A DNA stretch of 64,000 nt from Pelomonas sp051857475 (GTDB taxonomy: Bacteria > Pseudomonadota > Gammaproteobacteria > Burkholderiales > Burkholderiaceae_C), in contig NZ_JBPZGZ010000002.1 of the NCBI RefSeq assembly GCF_051857475.1, forward strand, positions 868,001 through 932,000. Direction: 5' to 3'. Numbering within the stretch: the first letter of the stretch is position 1; every line of letters begins with the position of its first letter. This document shows positions 27,031 to 35,133 of the stretch, one piece after another. Both the position numbers and the translations under genes were made by a program. The notes under the pieces are model-generated. The model was given only the letters and a program-made list of their open reading frames with translations. It did not search any database and was not told the origin of the DNA.

Positions 27031-29253
27031 CTAGCGCCCGCGCCGCTGCCACAACGGGCGTTTGCCCTTGAGCTGCCTTTCGATGCCGTCGTTGAGCCGC
27101 CCGCGCAGGTCGACGACGGCCTCCAGATGGCCATAGACACCGGGGAAGCGCAGGTCCAGCCACAGCCACAGCGTGCAGATGCGCAAGGCCTGCTCCATGC
27201 GGTCCAGGCGGCCGTGCTGGTCGTATTCGTCGAGGAAATAGGGGTCGCCGGCCTTGCCGGTGCGGGCATGGCTGGTCGCCCACGAGGCGAACTGCTCCAC
27301 CAGCATGGGCAGGCGCGAGTCCACCGGCGCCTGGGCGTACTTGAAGCGCTCCTGCAGCGGCAGGGCGCTGGCGTTGCGGTCCAGCATCTCGGCCAGCTCC
27401 AGCATCTGTTCCAGCTCGGCCACGGCGAAGTGGGCGTCGTCCAGGCGCAGCTGCTGCATGAAGATGCTCAGCACCGCATAGAGCTTGTTGACGCCCATGC
27501 GCTGGGAGATGGTCTGCACATGCCGCCAGTTGGGCGCCACCGGCGCCTTGAAGTCACGCGGCGCGCGCGGCTCCTTGGGCAGCTGCTGGCGCAGGATCTT
27601 CATCGCGTCGGCCTCGGCCTCTTTCAGCACCGAGACAAAACCCTCGTCGTGCATGCCGTAGCGGCCGGCGCGGCCGGCGATCTGGTGCACCTCGCTGACC
27701 GACAGCTCGCGGTCGCCGACGCCGTCGAACTTGGTCAGCGTCGAGAACAGCACGCGGCGGATGGGCAGGTTCAGGCCCATGCCGATGGCGTCGGTGGCGA
27801 CGAGGATGTCGCTGGCGCCGACGGCAAAGCGCTCCGCCTCGCGGCGGCGCACCTCGGGCGGCAGGGCGCCGTAGATGACGCTGACGTTGTGGCCGGCCTG
27901 GCCGATCTGGTCGCGCAGCATCAGCACGTCGCGGCGGCTGAAGGCCACGATGGCGTCGCCCGCGTGCAGATGCGTCATGGGCACGGGGGCCGGCATCAGC
28001 TGCACATGCTGCTTGCGCTCGAAATGGCGGCGCTCGGGCTTCTCGCCGCACAGCTGCAGCAGCCGCTCGATGGCCGGCGCCGCATAGGCAGAGCCGATGA
28101 TGATGAGCTCGCGCGCCGGCACGCCGACGATGGCCTGGGTCCAGGCCCAGCCGCGCGAGTCGTCGAAGATCATCTGCGCCTCGTCGATGACGGCCACGTC
28201 GACCACATCGCGCGTGTTGACCATCTCGATGGTGCTGGACACGACGCGCGCATCCGTTGCCGGCACGCTCTCCTCGCCGGTCAGCAGCGAGCAGGGCACG
28301 CCGCGGCCCACAAGGCGGTCACGCCCCTCCAGGGCCAGCAGGCGCAGCGGCGCCAGATAGGCACCGTCCAGGGCCTGGGCCAGGCGCTCGAAGGCGGCAT
28401 AGGTCTTGCCGCTGTTGGGCGGGCCCAGATACAGCGTGACCTTGCGGCCCAGCTTGCGCGCCGCGTCGAAGCTGTCCGGATAGCCCTGGAAGGCCAGCTC
28501 GCGGCCCAGGCTGGCCAGGGTGCTCTGCTCCTCGACGGTCTGTTCCCAGCGGTCCTGGGCGCGGGTCAGCGCGGCCTTCAGGTCCTCGTAGGGCATGGGC
28601 ACGCCGCACTCGGCCTGCAGGCGCGGCAGCAGCGACGCGAGCTGGGCCGCATCGCCCATGGCCTCGCTGCGCGCGACGAGGTGGTTCAGGTGCAGGGCCA
28701 GCTCGGCCTTGTAGGAGTACTCGGGGGCCTGGCCCAGGCTGTGGCGCAGCGCGGCCGTATCGCCATCGCGGAAAAAGGCCCAGACAGGCTCCTCGGGCAC
28801 CGGCACGCGGTGGGACAGGTCGATGCGCCAGCCCTCGTGGGCCAGGGTGAGGGGGTGCACGCACAGCCGCGTGAACACCAGGCCTTCGCGGCGCAGGCCC
28901 AGGCTGTCGAGCTGGTGCAGGCGCTGCTGCATCTGCGAGCGCAGCGTGTTGGCCATTGGCGTCGCATCGAGTTGAGCCAGTGCGACGGACAGGTGCTGCG
29001 GCAGGATCCAGCGGCTGGGCCGGCCACCACCGGCCGCCTTGGAGATCTGAATGCAGCCGAGGCGGTCCAGGGACTCGTCCGTGCCGTCATCGAGGTCGTC
29101 CGGCACCAGCACCTGCGGCAGGGCATAGGCGGCCTGGCGGATGCGGGCCCAGTCCTCGGGCGCCAGGGTGGCGGGCAGCCGGGCGGCGTGGCGGGGCTGC
29201 GGCAGGGGGAAGGCGGGCGCGGGGGGCTTGGGCGAGGGGGAGTCAGACTTCAC
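27031..29253 (-). CDS. SUV3-type DEAD-like RNA helicase
   Basis: This 740-residue superfamily 2 helicase has Walker A GPPNSGKT (277-284), motif II DEAQ (357-360) and a VATDAIGMGLNLPIRRVLF region. Motif VI follows (QIAGRAGRYG). The layout matches SUV3, the mitochondrial helicase that unwinds RNA for PNPase or RNase II in degradosomes. An N-terminal extension of about 270 residues is specific to this protein or group, and the SUV3 C-terminal helices follow motif VI. The start is a GTG. An 82-codon gene lies just upstream in the same direction. Confidence 0.85.
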   Translation of the reverse strand: MKSDSPSPKPPAPAFPLPQPRHAARLPATLAPEDWARIRQAAYALPQVLVPDDLDDGTDESLDRLGCIQISKAAGGGRPSRWILPQHLSVALAQLDATPMANTLRSQMQQRLHQLDSLGLRREGLVFTRLCVHPLTLAHEGWRIDLSHRVPVPEEPVWAFFRDGDTAALRHSLGQAPEYSYKAELALHLNHLVARSEAMGDAAQLASLLPRLQAECGVPMPYEDLKAALTRAQDRWEQTVEEQSTLASLGRELAFQGYPDSFDAARKLGRKVTLYLGPPNSGKTYAAFERLAQALDGAYLAPLRLLALEGRDRLVGRGVPCSLLTGEESVPATDARVVSSTIEMVNTRDVVDVAVIDEAQMIFDDSRGWAWTQAIVGVPARELIIIGSAYAAPAIERLLQLCGEKPERRHFERKQHVQLMPAPVPMTHLHAGDAIVAFSRRDVLMLRDQIGQAGHNVSVIYGALPPEVRRREAERFAVGASDILVATDAIGMGLNLPIRRVLFSTLTKFDGVGDRELSVSEVHQIAGRAGRYGMHDEGFVSVLKEAEADAMKILRQQLPKEPRAPRDFKAPVAPNWRHVQTISQRMGVNKLYAVLSIFMQQLRLDDAHFAVAELEQMLELAEMLDRNASALPLQERFKYAQAPVDSRLPMLVEQFASWATSHARTGKAGDPYFLDEYDQHGRLDRMEQALRICTLWLWLDLRFPGVYGHLEAVVDLRGRLNDGIERQLKGKRPLWQRRGR

Positions 29254-29305
29254 GGGGGAAGTGGAACACAGGCGCGCCAGCGCCTGCTCGCTGCCCGGGG
29301 CGAAA

Positions 29306-29554
29306 TCAGACGGTGCTGCGTCCGGCCGTGCGGGCCAGCAGGGCCTTCAGGTGCCGGCAGACGTTCTCGCCCGTCGTCGTCAGGCGCAGCGAGCCGCCAT
29401 GCCATTCCATCCAGTGCAGGGCGACGTAATCGTCGACATAGCCCTCCGCGATTTCGGCCGCGCGTCGCTGCTTGAGCAGGCTGACGGTGGCGAGCAACTC
29501 ATCGCGAAGCATGTCGCGTCGGGCTGCAGCGGGGAACGTAGCAGATGAGGTCAT
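29306..29554 (-). CDS. Small conserved-looking protein, unknown
   Basis: These 82 residues start at an ATG preceded by GGAG at 6 bp, which supports a real gene. The protein is cytoplasmic and mixed helix/strand, with YVDDYVALHWMEWHGGSLRL in the middle and a winged-helix feel (TTTGENVCRHLKALL). It ends 52 bp before the helicase gene in the same orientation and could be its first operon partner. I recognise no family. Confidence 0.55.
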   Translation of the reverse strand: MTSSATFPAAARRDMLRDELLATVSLLKQRRAAEIAEGYVDDYVALHWMEWHGGSLRLTTTGENVCRHLKALLARTAGRSTV

Positions 29555-29560
29555 CGAGAT

Positions 29561-29588
29561 CTCCGGAGGTCATAAACCGACTCCGGAG
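29561..29588. promoter_or_regulatory. Two CTCCGGAG palindromes, 20 bp apart
   Basis: The 8-bp palindrome CTCCGGAG occurs at both ends of this stretch. The centres are 20 bp apart, about two helical turns, in the 132-bp interval between two divergent genes. This could be an operator pair. One copy also supplies the Shine-Dalgarno sequence of the 82-residue gene, so part of the match may be coincidental. Confidence 0.3.
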
Positions 29589-29686
29589 TTGGAGTGGAAC
29601 ACAGACCTGTGACGAAACCGGTCCGGCCGACGAACGGCGGGCCTATCGTTTGCCCTGTGACCCCCTCCAACCCCTCGGAGAACCCC

Positions 29687-30103
29687 ATGCCACGCGAAAT
29701 CAAGGTCGTCAGCACCACCGTCGCCGCCCCGGCGAGCCAGGTCTATGAGTTCGCCTCGCGGCGCGAAAACCTGCACCTGTGGGCCTCGGGCCTGGCGTCG
29801 GCCGACGTCGAGCAGGAAGGCGACCACTGGGTGGTGACGGGTTCACCCATGGGCCGCATCGAGATCCGGATGGCGCCGCGCAACGACTTCGGTGTTCTGG
29901 ACCATGACGTGACGACGCCCGATGGCGTCACCACGCACAACGCGTTCCGGGTCACGCCGGTGGATGAGGGCTGTGCGCTGACGTTTGTGGTGCTGAGGAC
30001 GGCGGGAGCCAGCGATGAAGACCTGGAGCGGGATGCGGCGCATGTGCTCAAGGATTTGAGGGCGTTGAAGGGGTTGGTGGAGCAGCGCGTCGGTCCACGA
30101 TGA
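29687..30103 (+). CDS. SRPBCC (START-like) family protein
   Basis: This 138-residue protein has the helix-grip pattern: VSTTVAAPASQVYEFASRRENL at the start, a run of strands (DHWVVTG, RIEIRM, VLDHDVT), and a long C-terminal helix (DLERDAAHVLKDLRALKGLV). This is the polyketide cyclase/SRPBCC fold that binds hydrophobic ligands. The ATG is 4 bp after GGAGAA. It is the only plus-strand gene here, lying between the 82-residue gene and the convergent hybrid kinase. Ligand and role are unknown. Confidence 0.78.
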   Translation: MPREIKVVSTTVAAPASQVYEFASRRENLHLWASGLASADVEQEGDHWVVTGSPMGRIEIRMAPRNDFGVLDHDVTTPDGVTTHNAFRVTPVDEGCALTFVVLRTAGASDEDLERDAAHVLKDLRALKGLVEQRVGPR

Positions 30104-30118
30104 TTGCCCCGTGGAAGG

Positions 30119-32191
30119 TCACGCCGTCTCGCCCATGGCCGCGTCGATCGCATCCAGCAGATCGTGCTGGCTGAAGGGCTTGGCGACCTGGCGAAACCAC
30201 CGGGCTGAGTCGTCTTCCGCGGTGGTTGGGGCTGGCGCGCCGGCGCCGGCACTGATCGCAATGATGGGGATGCCCGCGGTTCGCGGGTCCTGACCCAGCA
30301 GTTGGACCGCTTGGCGGCCGGTAATCTCCGGCATGCGGTTGTCCATCAGGATGACATCGGGCCGGTGCGCCAGTGCCAGCGCGATGCCCTCGCGGCCATT
30401 GGTGGCGACTATCAGCTGCAGGTCGGCGCGGTGCGCCAGCTGCGCCTGCACCAGGGACTGGCTGGGCAGGTCGTCCTCGACGAGCAGCACAATGCGTGGG
30501 GCACGAGCCGGCGTGGCAGCTTCCAGCCGCGCCAGCGGTTCCGCCCTCGCCGTCGAGGGCGGCGGGGCGGTGTCTCCCACCAGTTCCAGCCAGAAGCAGC
30601 TACCGACGCCCGGCGTACTGTCGACGCCGATGCGGCCCCCCATCAGCTCCACCAGATGCTTGGTGACAACCAGTCCCAGGCCAGTTCCTTCGACGGCATG
30701 GGCCCCAGCCGCCGACTGTCCCAGCCGGTTGAAAGCCTCGAAGAGGTGGGCCACCTGCTGCGGTGCGAGCCCTGCGCCCGTGTCGCGCACCTCGATACGC
30801 ACATGCCGGGCGCCGAGGGGTTGGGCCGTCAGCGAGATTTCACCCTGCGGTCGGTTGTACTTGACCGCGTTGGATAGCAGGTTGAGTAACACCTGCTTCA
30901 GCCGGGTGCGGTCGGCGATGACGGACAGCGGCTCGGCGGCACCCGCGAAGCACGTCGCCAGCCCGCGCGCCTGAGCCTGCGGAACGATCATGACCTCGCA
31001 TTCCGCGAACACCTCGCCCAGGGACAGGCGCTGCATCTCCAGCTCCACCTTGCCGGCTTCGATGCGGGCCAGGTTAAGCAGCTCTCCGATCAGCTTCAGC
31101 AAATGCTGGCCGGCCGACAGGATGTGCCCGTGGAAGATGGCCTGTCGCTCGGTTCCGAAGCCATGGTTGGGCTGCGACAGCAACTGGGCGAAGCCGATGA
31201 TGGCGTTGAGCGGCGTCCTCAGCTCGTGGCTCATGCGGGAAAGAAAGTGGCTCTTGGCCTGATTGGCAGCCTCCGCGGCGCTGGTTGCAAGCATGAGTTC
31301 GTGGTTGGACGCCTCCAGCTGTCGGGTGCGTACGGCGACGCGCGTTTCCAGTTCGTCGTTAAGAGTCCGGATGGCAACCTCGGTCGCCTTTTGCTCGCTC
31401 ACGTCCTGCAGCGTCTTGAACCATCGCCGGCCGCCGATGGCGGTCGCATCCTCGACCGGCTCGATGACCTGCGCCACGTGGACCACGCCACCGTCGGGCC
31501 GCACCAGGCGGTACTCAGCCTCCACTTTCGCGCCCGTCCGCATGGCCTGCTCGTGAGCCTCGCTGAACCGCCTGCGGTCGTCGGGATGCACCAGCGTGTC
31601 CATCCAGCCTTGGTGGGTACGCGGCATGGCCTCAGGATCGCAGCCGGCCAGCTGCGGCAGAGTCTCGGACCAGCTTTCGTAGACGCCGTCCGCACTGGCC
31701 ACCACGTGGGCCAGCCGCGCCAGGGTCTGGGCGCGGCGCAGCCCGGCCTCGCGCTCGCGCAAGGCGGCCTCGGTCAGCACGCGCTGGGTCACGTCCAGAG
31801 GCGCGACGAAGCGTGCCATGCGCCCCTGGTAGGGCATCTCGTGAGAGGTGATCTCGACGTAAATCAGTCGCCCGTCCTTCAGCCGGTGCCGCCAGACGCC
31901 GCTGTTGAACACCTGCGCCGGCGTCAGCCGCACCGAGGCCTCCATGGCCGCCACGTCCTCAGGCGGCCGGATGTCGCGGATGGTCATCGAGAGGAATTCC
32001 TCCCGCGTGTAGCCGTACTTTTGGCAGGCCACCTCGTTGACGTCCAGGAACTGCAGCGTTTGCAGGTCGTAGACCCACATCGGCGTCGGGTTGCAGTCGA
32101 ACAACTGCTGGTAACGCTGCGCCTCCGAGTCAGGGACCGTAGGCGAGGCGGGGCCTTCGCTCGGCAACGGCCCCGACGACGTGCTGGTCAT
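30119..32191 (-). CDS. Cytoplasmic hybrid histidine kinase (PAS-PAS-HisKA-HATPase-REC)
   Basis: This 690-residue protein has no membrane helix. Two PAS/PAC units (about 25-145 and 155-270) lead through a coiled coil (about 270-315) to a HisKA box, FLSRMSHELRTPL (H322). The ATPase domain has N-box N441, G1 DTGAGL (470-475) and G2 GTGLGL (502-507). The C-terminal receiver has D617. Unusually for a hybrid kinase, no HPt domain or response regulator gene is adjacent. The signal is probably sensed in the cytoplasm by the PAS domains. It is a single gene. Confidence 0.92.
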   Translation of the reverse strand: MTSTSSGPLPSEGPASPTVPDSEAQRYQQLFDCNPTPMWVYDLQTLQFLDVNEVACQKYGYTREEFLSMTIRDIRPPEDVAAMEASVRLTPAQVFNSGVWRHRLKDGRLIYVEITSHEMPYQGRMARFVAPLDVTQRVLTEAALREREAGLRRAQTLARLAHVVASADGVYESWSETLPQLAGCDPEAMPRTHQGWMDTLVHPDDRRRFSEAHEQAMRTGAKVEAEYRLVRPDGGVVHVAQVIEPVEDATAIGGRRWFKTLQDVSEQKATEVAIRTLNDELETRVAVRTRQLEASNHELMLATSAAEAANQAKSHFLSRMSHELRTPLNAIIGFAQLLSQPNHGFGTERQAIFHGHILSAGQHLLKLIGELLNLARIEAGKVELEMQRLSLGEVFAECEVMIVPQAQARGLATCFAGAAEPLSVIADRTRLKQVLLNLLSNAVKYNRPQGEISLTAQPLGARHVRIEVRDTGAGLAPQQVAHLFEAFNRLGQSAAGAHAVEGTGLGLVVTKHLVELMGGRIGVDSTPGVGSCFWLELVGDTAPPPSTARAEPLARLEAATPARAPRIVLLVEDDLPSQSLVQAQLAHRADLQLIVATNGREGIALALAHRPDVILMDNRMPEITGRQAVQLLGQDPRTAGIPIIAISAGAGAPAPTTAEDDSARWFRQVAKPFSQHDLLDAIDAAMGETA

Positions 32192-32290
32192 GCCCTGGCT
32201 CCTCGCGGTGAGTGCCGCTACGTTCGCGGCGCCTTGGGCTGACTCTAGCCAAAACTGAAGTAACCAGGCGATTCACGTCCTGTGCTCGCC

Positions 32291-35023
32291 TCACAGCGGC
32301 TTCGGCTTCGTCCCCTCCGATGGGTTCGCAATCCACGCCTGCAACTCCGCCGCCCGTGCATGCTTGGGCGCCAGCTCGAGGAAGGTCTTGTAGGCCGCCA
32401 TGGCCTTGCCGTCGTCGCCGGCCTGCAAGCGCGCATCGCCGAGATTGAGCCAGGCCAGAGACCGGCTCGCATCCATCTCCACGGCCTTCTCGAACCACAC
32501 CGCCGCATCCGCGGGCTTGCCGCGCCGGTAGAGCACAAAGCCCAGGTTGTTGGCCGCCAGCGCGAATTTCGGTTGCAGCTGCAAGGCTTCCTTGAACGCC
32601 GCCTCGGCCTCGTCGTAGCGGCGCTCGCGATAGAGCTGCAGGCCGCGGTCGTTGGCGCGTTGGGCGGTGACACGGGCACCGGCATCGACGCGGGCCGTGG
32701 GCGCGGCCAGGGCCTGGTCCTTGCCGTCCAGACCCTTGATGGTGACCTGCACGGCGCTGGCACCGCCCGCAGTGGGCGCGGCCTGGCGGCCGGCGTTGCT
32801 GGCCTCGTCGAGCTTGACGGCGAGCTGGCTGGCCTTGTCGTCCAGCTGGGCGACGGCGCCGCTCAGGCCCGGCTCCTGGGCCGTCGGCAGCTCGAAGATG
32901 AACTCACCGCCTTCGCTGCCCGGCAGGCTGCCGAAGGCCGGTGTCTGGTGGGCGATGGCCGACACAGCGGGCGCGACATAGGCGGCCAGCTCGGTGGCCG
33001 TGATGAGGCCGTCGCCATTCAGGTCGGCTTTGCCGCTGAGGGCCTGCAGCAGCGTCCATGTGAACACCGAATGGCCGCCGGGGCCGTCGTCGGCCACCTG
33101 CTGGTCGGCACCGCCGGCCGTCATCATCTGGCGGCCGATGCGGCGGGCGTTGGTGCGGGCGAAGTTGCTGTCCATGGCGCTGGACCCGCCGCGAGTCAGG
33201 CCCAGGCCGGAGTAGCAGGCGTCGATGACGAAGAGGGCGTGCTTGGCCGTGATGGCCTCGGCCACCTCCTGCAGCTGGGGCATGGCGATGGCGTCGGACT
33301 GCAGGTCGTTCAGCCCCGCGTCCACCGGCACGATGTAGCCCACCTCGCGGCCGCTGGGCAGCTTGCGCGTGCTGCCATGGCCGGCAAAGAAGACGAAGAC
33401 GCGGTCGTCGCGCTTGACCCGCTTGGCGTCGCCGAAGCGCTCGTTCAGCGCCTTCAGGATGTTGGCGCGGGTGGCTTCAGCGTCGGTCAGCAAGGTCACG
33501 TTGTCGGCGCGAAAGCCGAAGCGCGTGACCAGGGATTCGCGCACGGCCTGCGCATCACGCACCGCATGCGAGAGCTTGGGCCAGGCCGAGTATTGGTTGA
33601 TGCCGATCACCAGGGCATGGCTGTCGCGGTACAGCTCGCCGGGGGAGGGCGGCGGTGCGGCGGCGGTCTTGTCGGTGGAGACGACGAACTGGCCGTCCTT
33701 GAAGCTCGCGAAGCGCCAGCCCTCGGCGGCGAGCTGGTCCAGCACCAGCGGCAGGGCCTGCACGGTGCGGGCGTGGATGTCGTGGAAGAGCACGATGCCG
33801 CGCTGCTGCTTGTCCAGCTCGGCCATCACGCGCGCGGCGATGCTCTTGGGGATGGGATCGCTCCAGTCCAGGGAGTCGACGTTCCACATCATCGAGCGCA
33901 GCTTCAGCGCTTCGATGGTGGTCAGCGCGCCGTCGTTGCGGGCGCCATAGGGAAAGCGAAACAAGGCGTCGCCGTTGCGACCCGCCGCGTCGAGCAGCGC
34001 CTCCGTGTTGGCGGCTTCTTCCTTGACCTTGACGAGCTCGAACTTGCTCATCAGCCCGTGGGTGAAGCTGTGGTTGGCCAGCTGGTGGCCGGCGGCCAGA
34101 ACACGCTTGGCGACGGCGCTGCCGTTGCCGGGCTGGATCTTGCCGTCGGCACCGACCTTGCCGAGGTTCTGGCCGAGCTGGAAGAACACGGCCGGCGCGT
34201 TGTAGCGCTTCAGGATCTCCAGGATCTCGTCGGTGTAGCGCGCATGCGGGCCGTCGTCGAAGGTCAGCAGCACGGTCTTGGGCGGCAGCTTGTCGCCAAA
34301 GACCTCGCGGTCTTTCACGGCCACGCCGCGCATGGCGCCTGATGCCGCGGGCTCGGGCGCCAGGTCGGCCGCGGCGGGCAGCTGGGCGCCATGCTGCTTC
34401 ATCACCGCCTCGCGCGTGTGCAGGGTCTTCAGCTTGGCGACGTAGTCCGCCCACTTCTCGCGCTTGAGCTCGATGCCGCGCTTGGCAAAGCCGCCGAAGA
34501 CCTCCTTCAGCTCCTGCTCATAGGCCTTCTCGACCTCGGCCAGCGTGTCCAGGTCGTCCTGGGCGCGGCGGGCCAGCTTGATGCCGTCCAGGGTCTGGGC
34601 GTTCTTCAGCCCGCTGGCGAGCTGGCCCAGCACCTCCTTGAAGGCGAGGCGATCGGCGTCGTACCAGCTCTTCTCGCTCTCGATGCGTGTCAGCAGGGCC
34701 GCGGTGGCTTCCAGCAATTCGGGCTTGAGCGCCAGGTCAGCCAGGCGCTGCTGGCGCTGCAGCAGCTCATGAAAAAGCTGTTGTCCCAGGGCCTGGACCT
34801 CGCGGCGCTGGGCGGGCGGCAGCGTGGCCTCGCCGTCCATCAGCACGACGATCTGGCGATGCAGGCCCAGCACGACTGTGGAGTAGGCGCGCAACTCGTA
34901 CGCGGCTTCGGCGTCCTGCGCGGCGGAGGCGGCCGGCAATGCGGCGGGCACATCGGCCGGGCGCTTGTTGCAGCCCGTCAGGGCCAGGGCGGTGGTCAGC
35001 AGGGCAAGGGAGACAAGGCGCAT
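32291..35023 (-). CDS. Lipoprotein with polysaccharide deacetylase, caspase-like and TPR domains
   Basis: This 910-residue lipoprotein (lipobox LTGC, C18) joins several modules. A helical region covers about 30-240. A NodB deacetylase domain follows, with TFDDGPH (254-260), NHSFTH (317-322), RFPYGARN (356-363) and LFHDIH (412-417), so its metal triad and catalytic residues are all present. A C14 caspase-like domain comes next, with the His in FFAGHGS (H549) and the Cys in IDACYSG (C603). It contains an EF-hand-like loop, DLNGDGLITATEL (667-679). TPR units at about 788-890 end the protein. All active-site residues are intact. It would act on cell-wall or envelope glycans and on protein, outside the cytoplasm. 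Confidence 0.9.
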   Translation of the reverse strand: MRLVSLALLTTALALTGCNKRPADVPAALPAASAAQDAEAAYELRAYSTVVLGLHRQIVVLMDGEATLPPAQRREVQALGQQLFHELLQRQQRLADLALKPELLEATAALLTRIESEKSWYDADRLAFKEVLGQLASGLKNAQTLDGIKLARRAQDDLDTLAEVEKAYEQELKEVFGGFAKRGIELKREKWADYVAKLKTLHTREAVMKQHGAQLPAAADLAPEPAASGAMRGVAVKDREVFGDKLPPKTVLLTFDDGPHARYTDEILEILKRYNAPAVFFQLGQNLGKVGADGKIQPGNGSAVAKRVLAAGHQLANHSFTHGLMSKFELVKVKEEAANTEALLDAAGRNGDALFRFPYGARNDGALTTIEALKLRSMMWNVDSLDWSDPIPKSIAARVMAELDKQQRGIVLFHDIHARTVQALPLVLDQLAAEGWRFASFKDGQFVVSTDKTAAAPPPSPGELYRDSHALVIGINQYSAWPKLSHAVRDAQAVRESLVTRFGFRADNVTLLTDAEATRANILKALNERFGDAKRVKRDDRVFVFFAGHGSTRKLPSGREVGYIVPVDAGLNDLQSDAIAMPQLQEVAEAITAKHALFVIDACYSGLGLTRGGSSAMDSNFARTNARRIGRQMMTAGGADQQVADDGPGGHSVFTWTLLQALSGKADLNGDGLITATELAAYVAPAVSAIAHQTPAFGSLPGSEGGEFIFELPTAQEPGLSGAVAQLDDKASQLAVKLDEASNAGRQAAPTAGGASAVQVTIKGLDGKDQALAAPTARVDAGARVTAQRANDRGLQLYRERRYDEAEAAFKEALQLQPKFALAANNLGFVLYRRGKPADAAVWFEKAVEMDASRSLAWLNLGDARLQAGDDGKAMAAYKTFLELAPKHARAAELQAWIANPSEGTKPKPL

Positions 35024-35133
35024 CGCAACAGGGTGAGAAAAGTCAGCCGCGCGATTGTGGGGCTGCTCGCTCTACTGACAGCGTCGGGTGGCTGACGGGA
35101 CAACAATGCCGCCCTCCCACAAGGACGATAACG

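Noticed and set aside
27127..29475. A 782-codon plus-strand frame across the helicase gene.
   Set aside because: Antisense to complete helicase motifs, with the same low-information composition.
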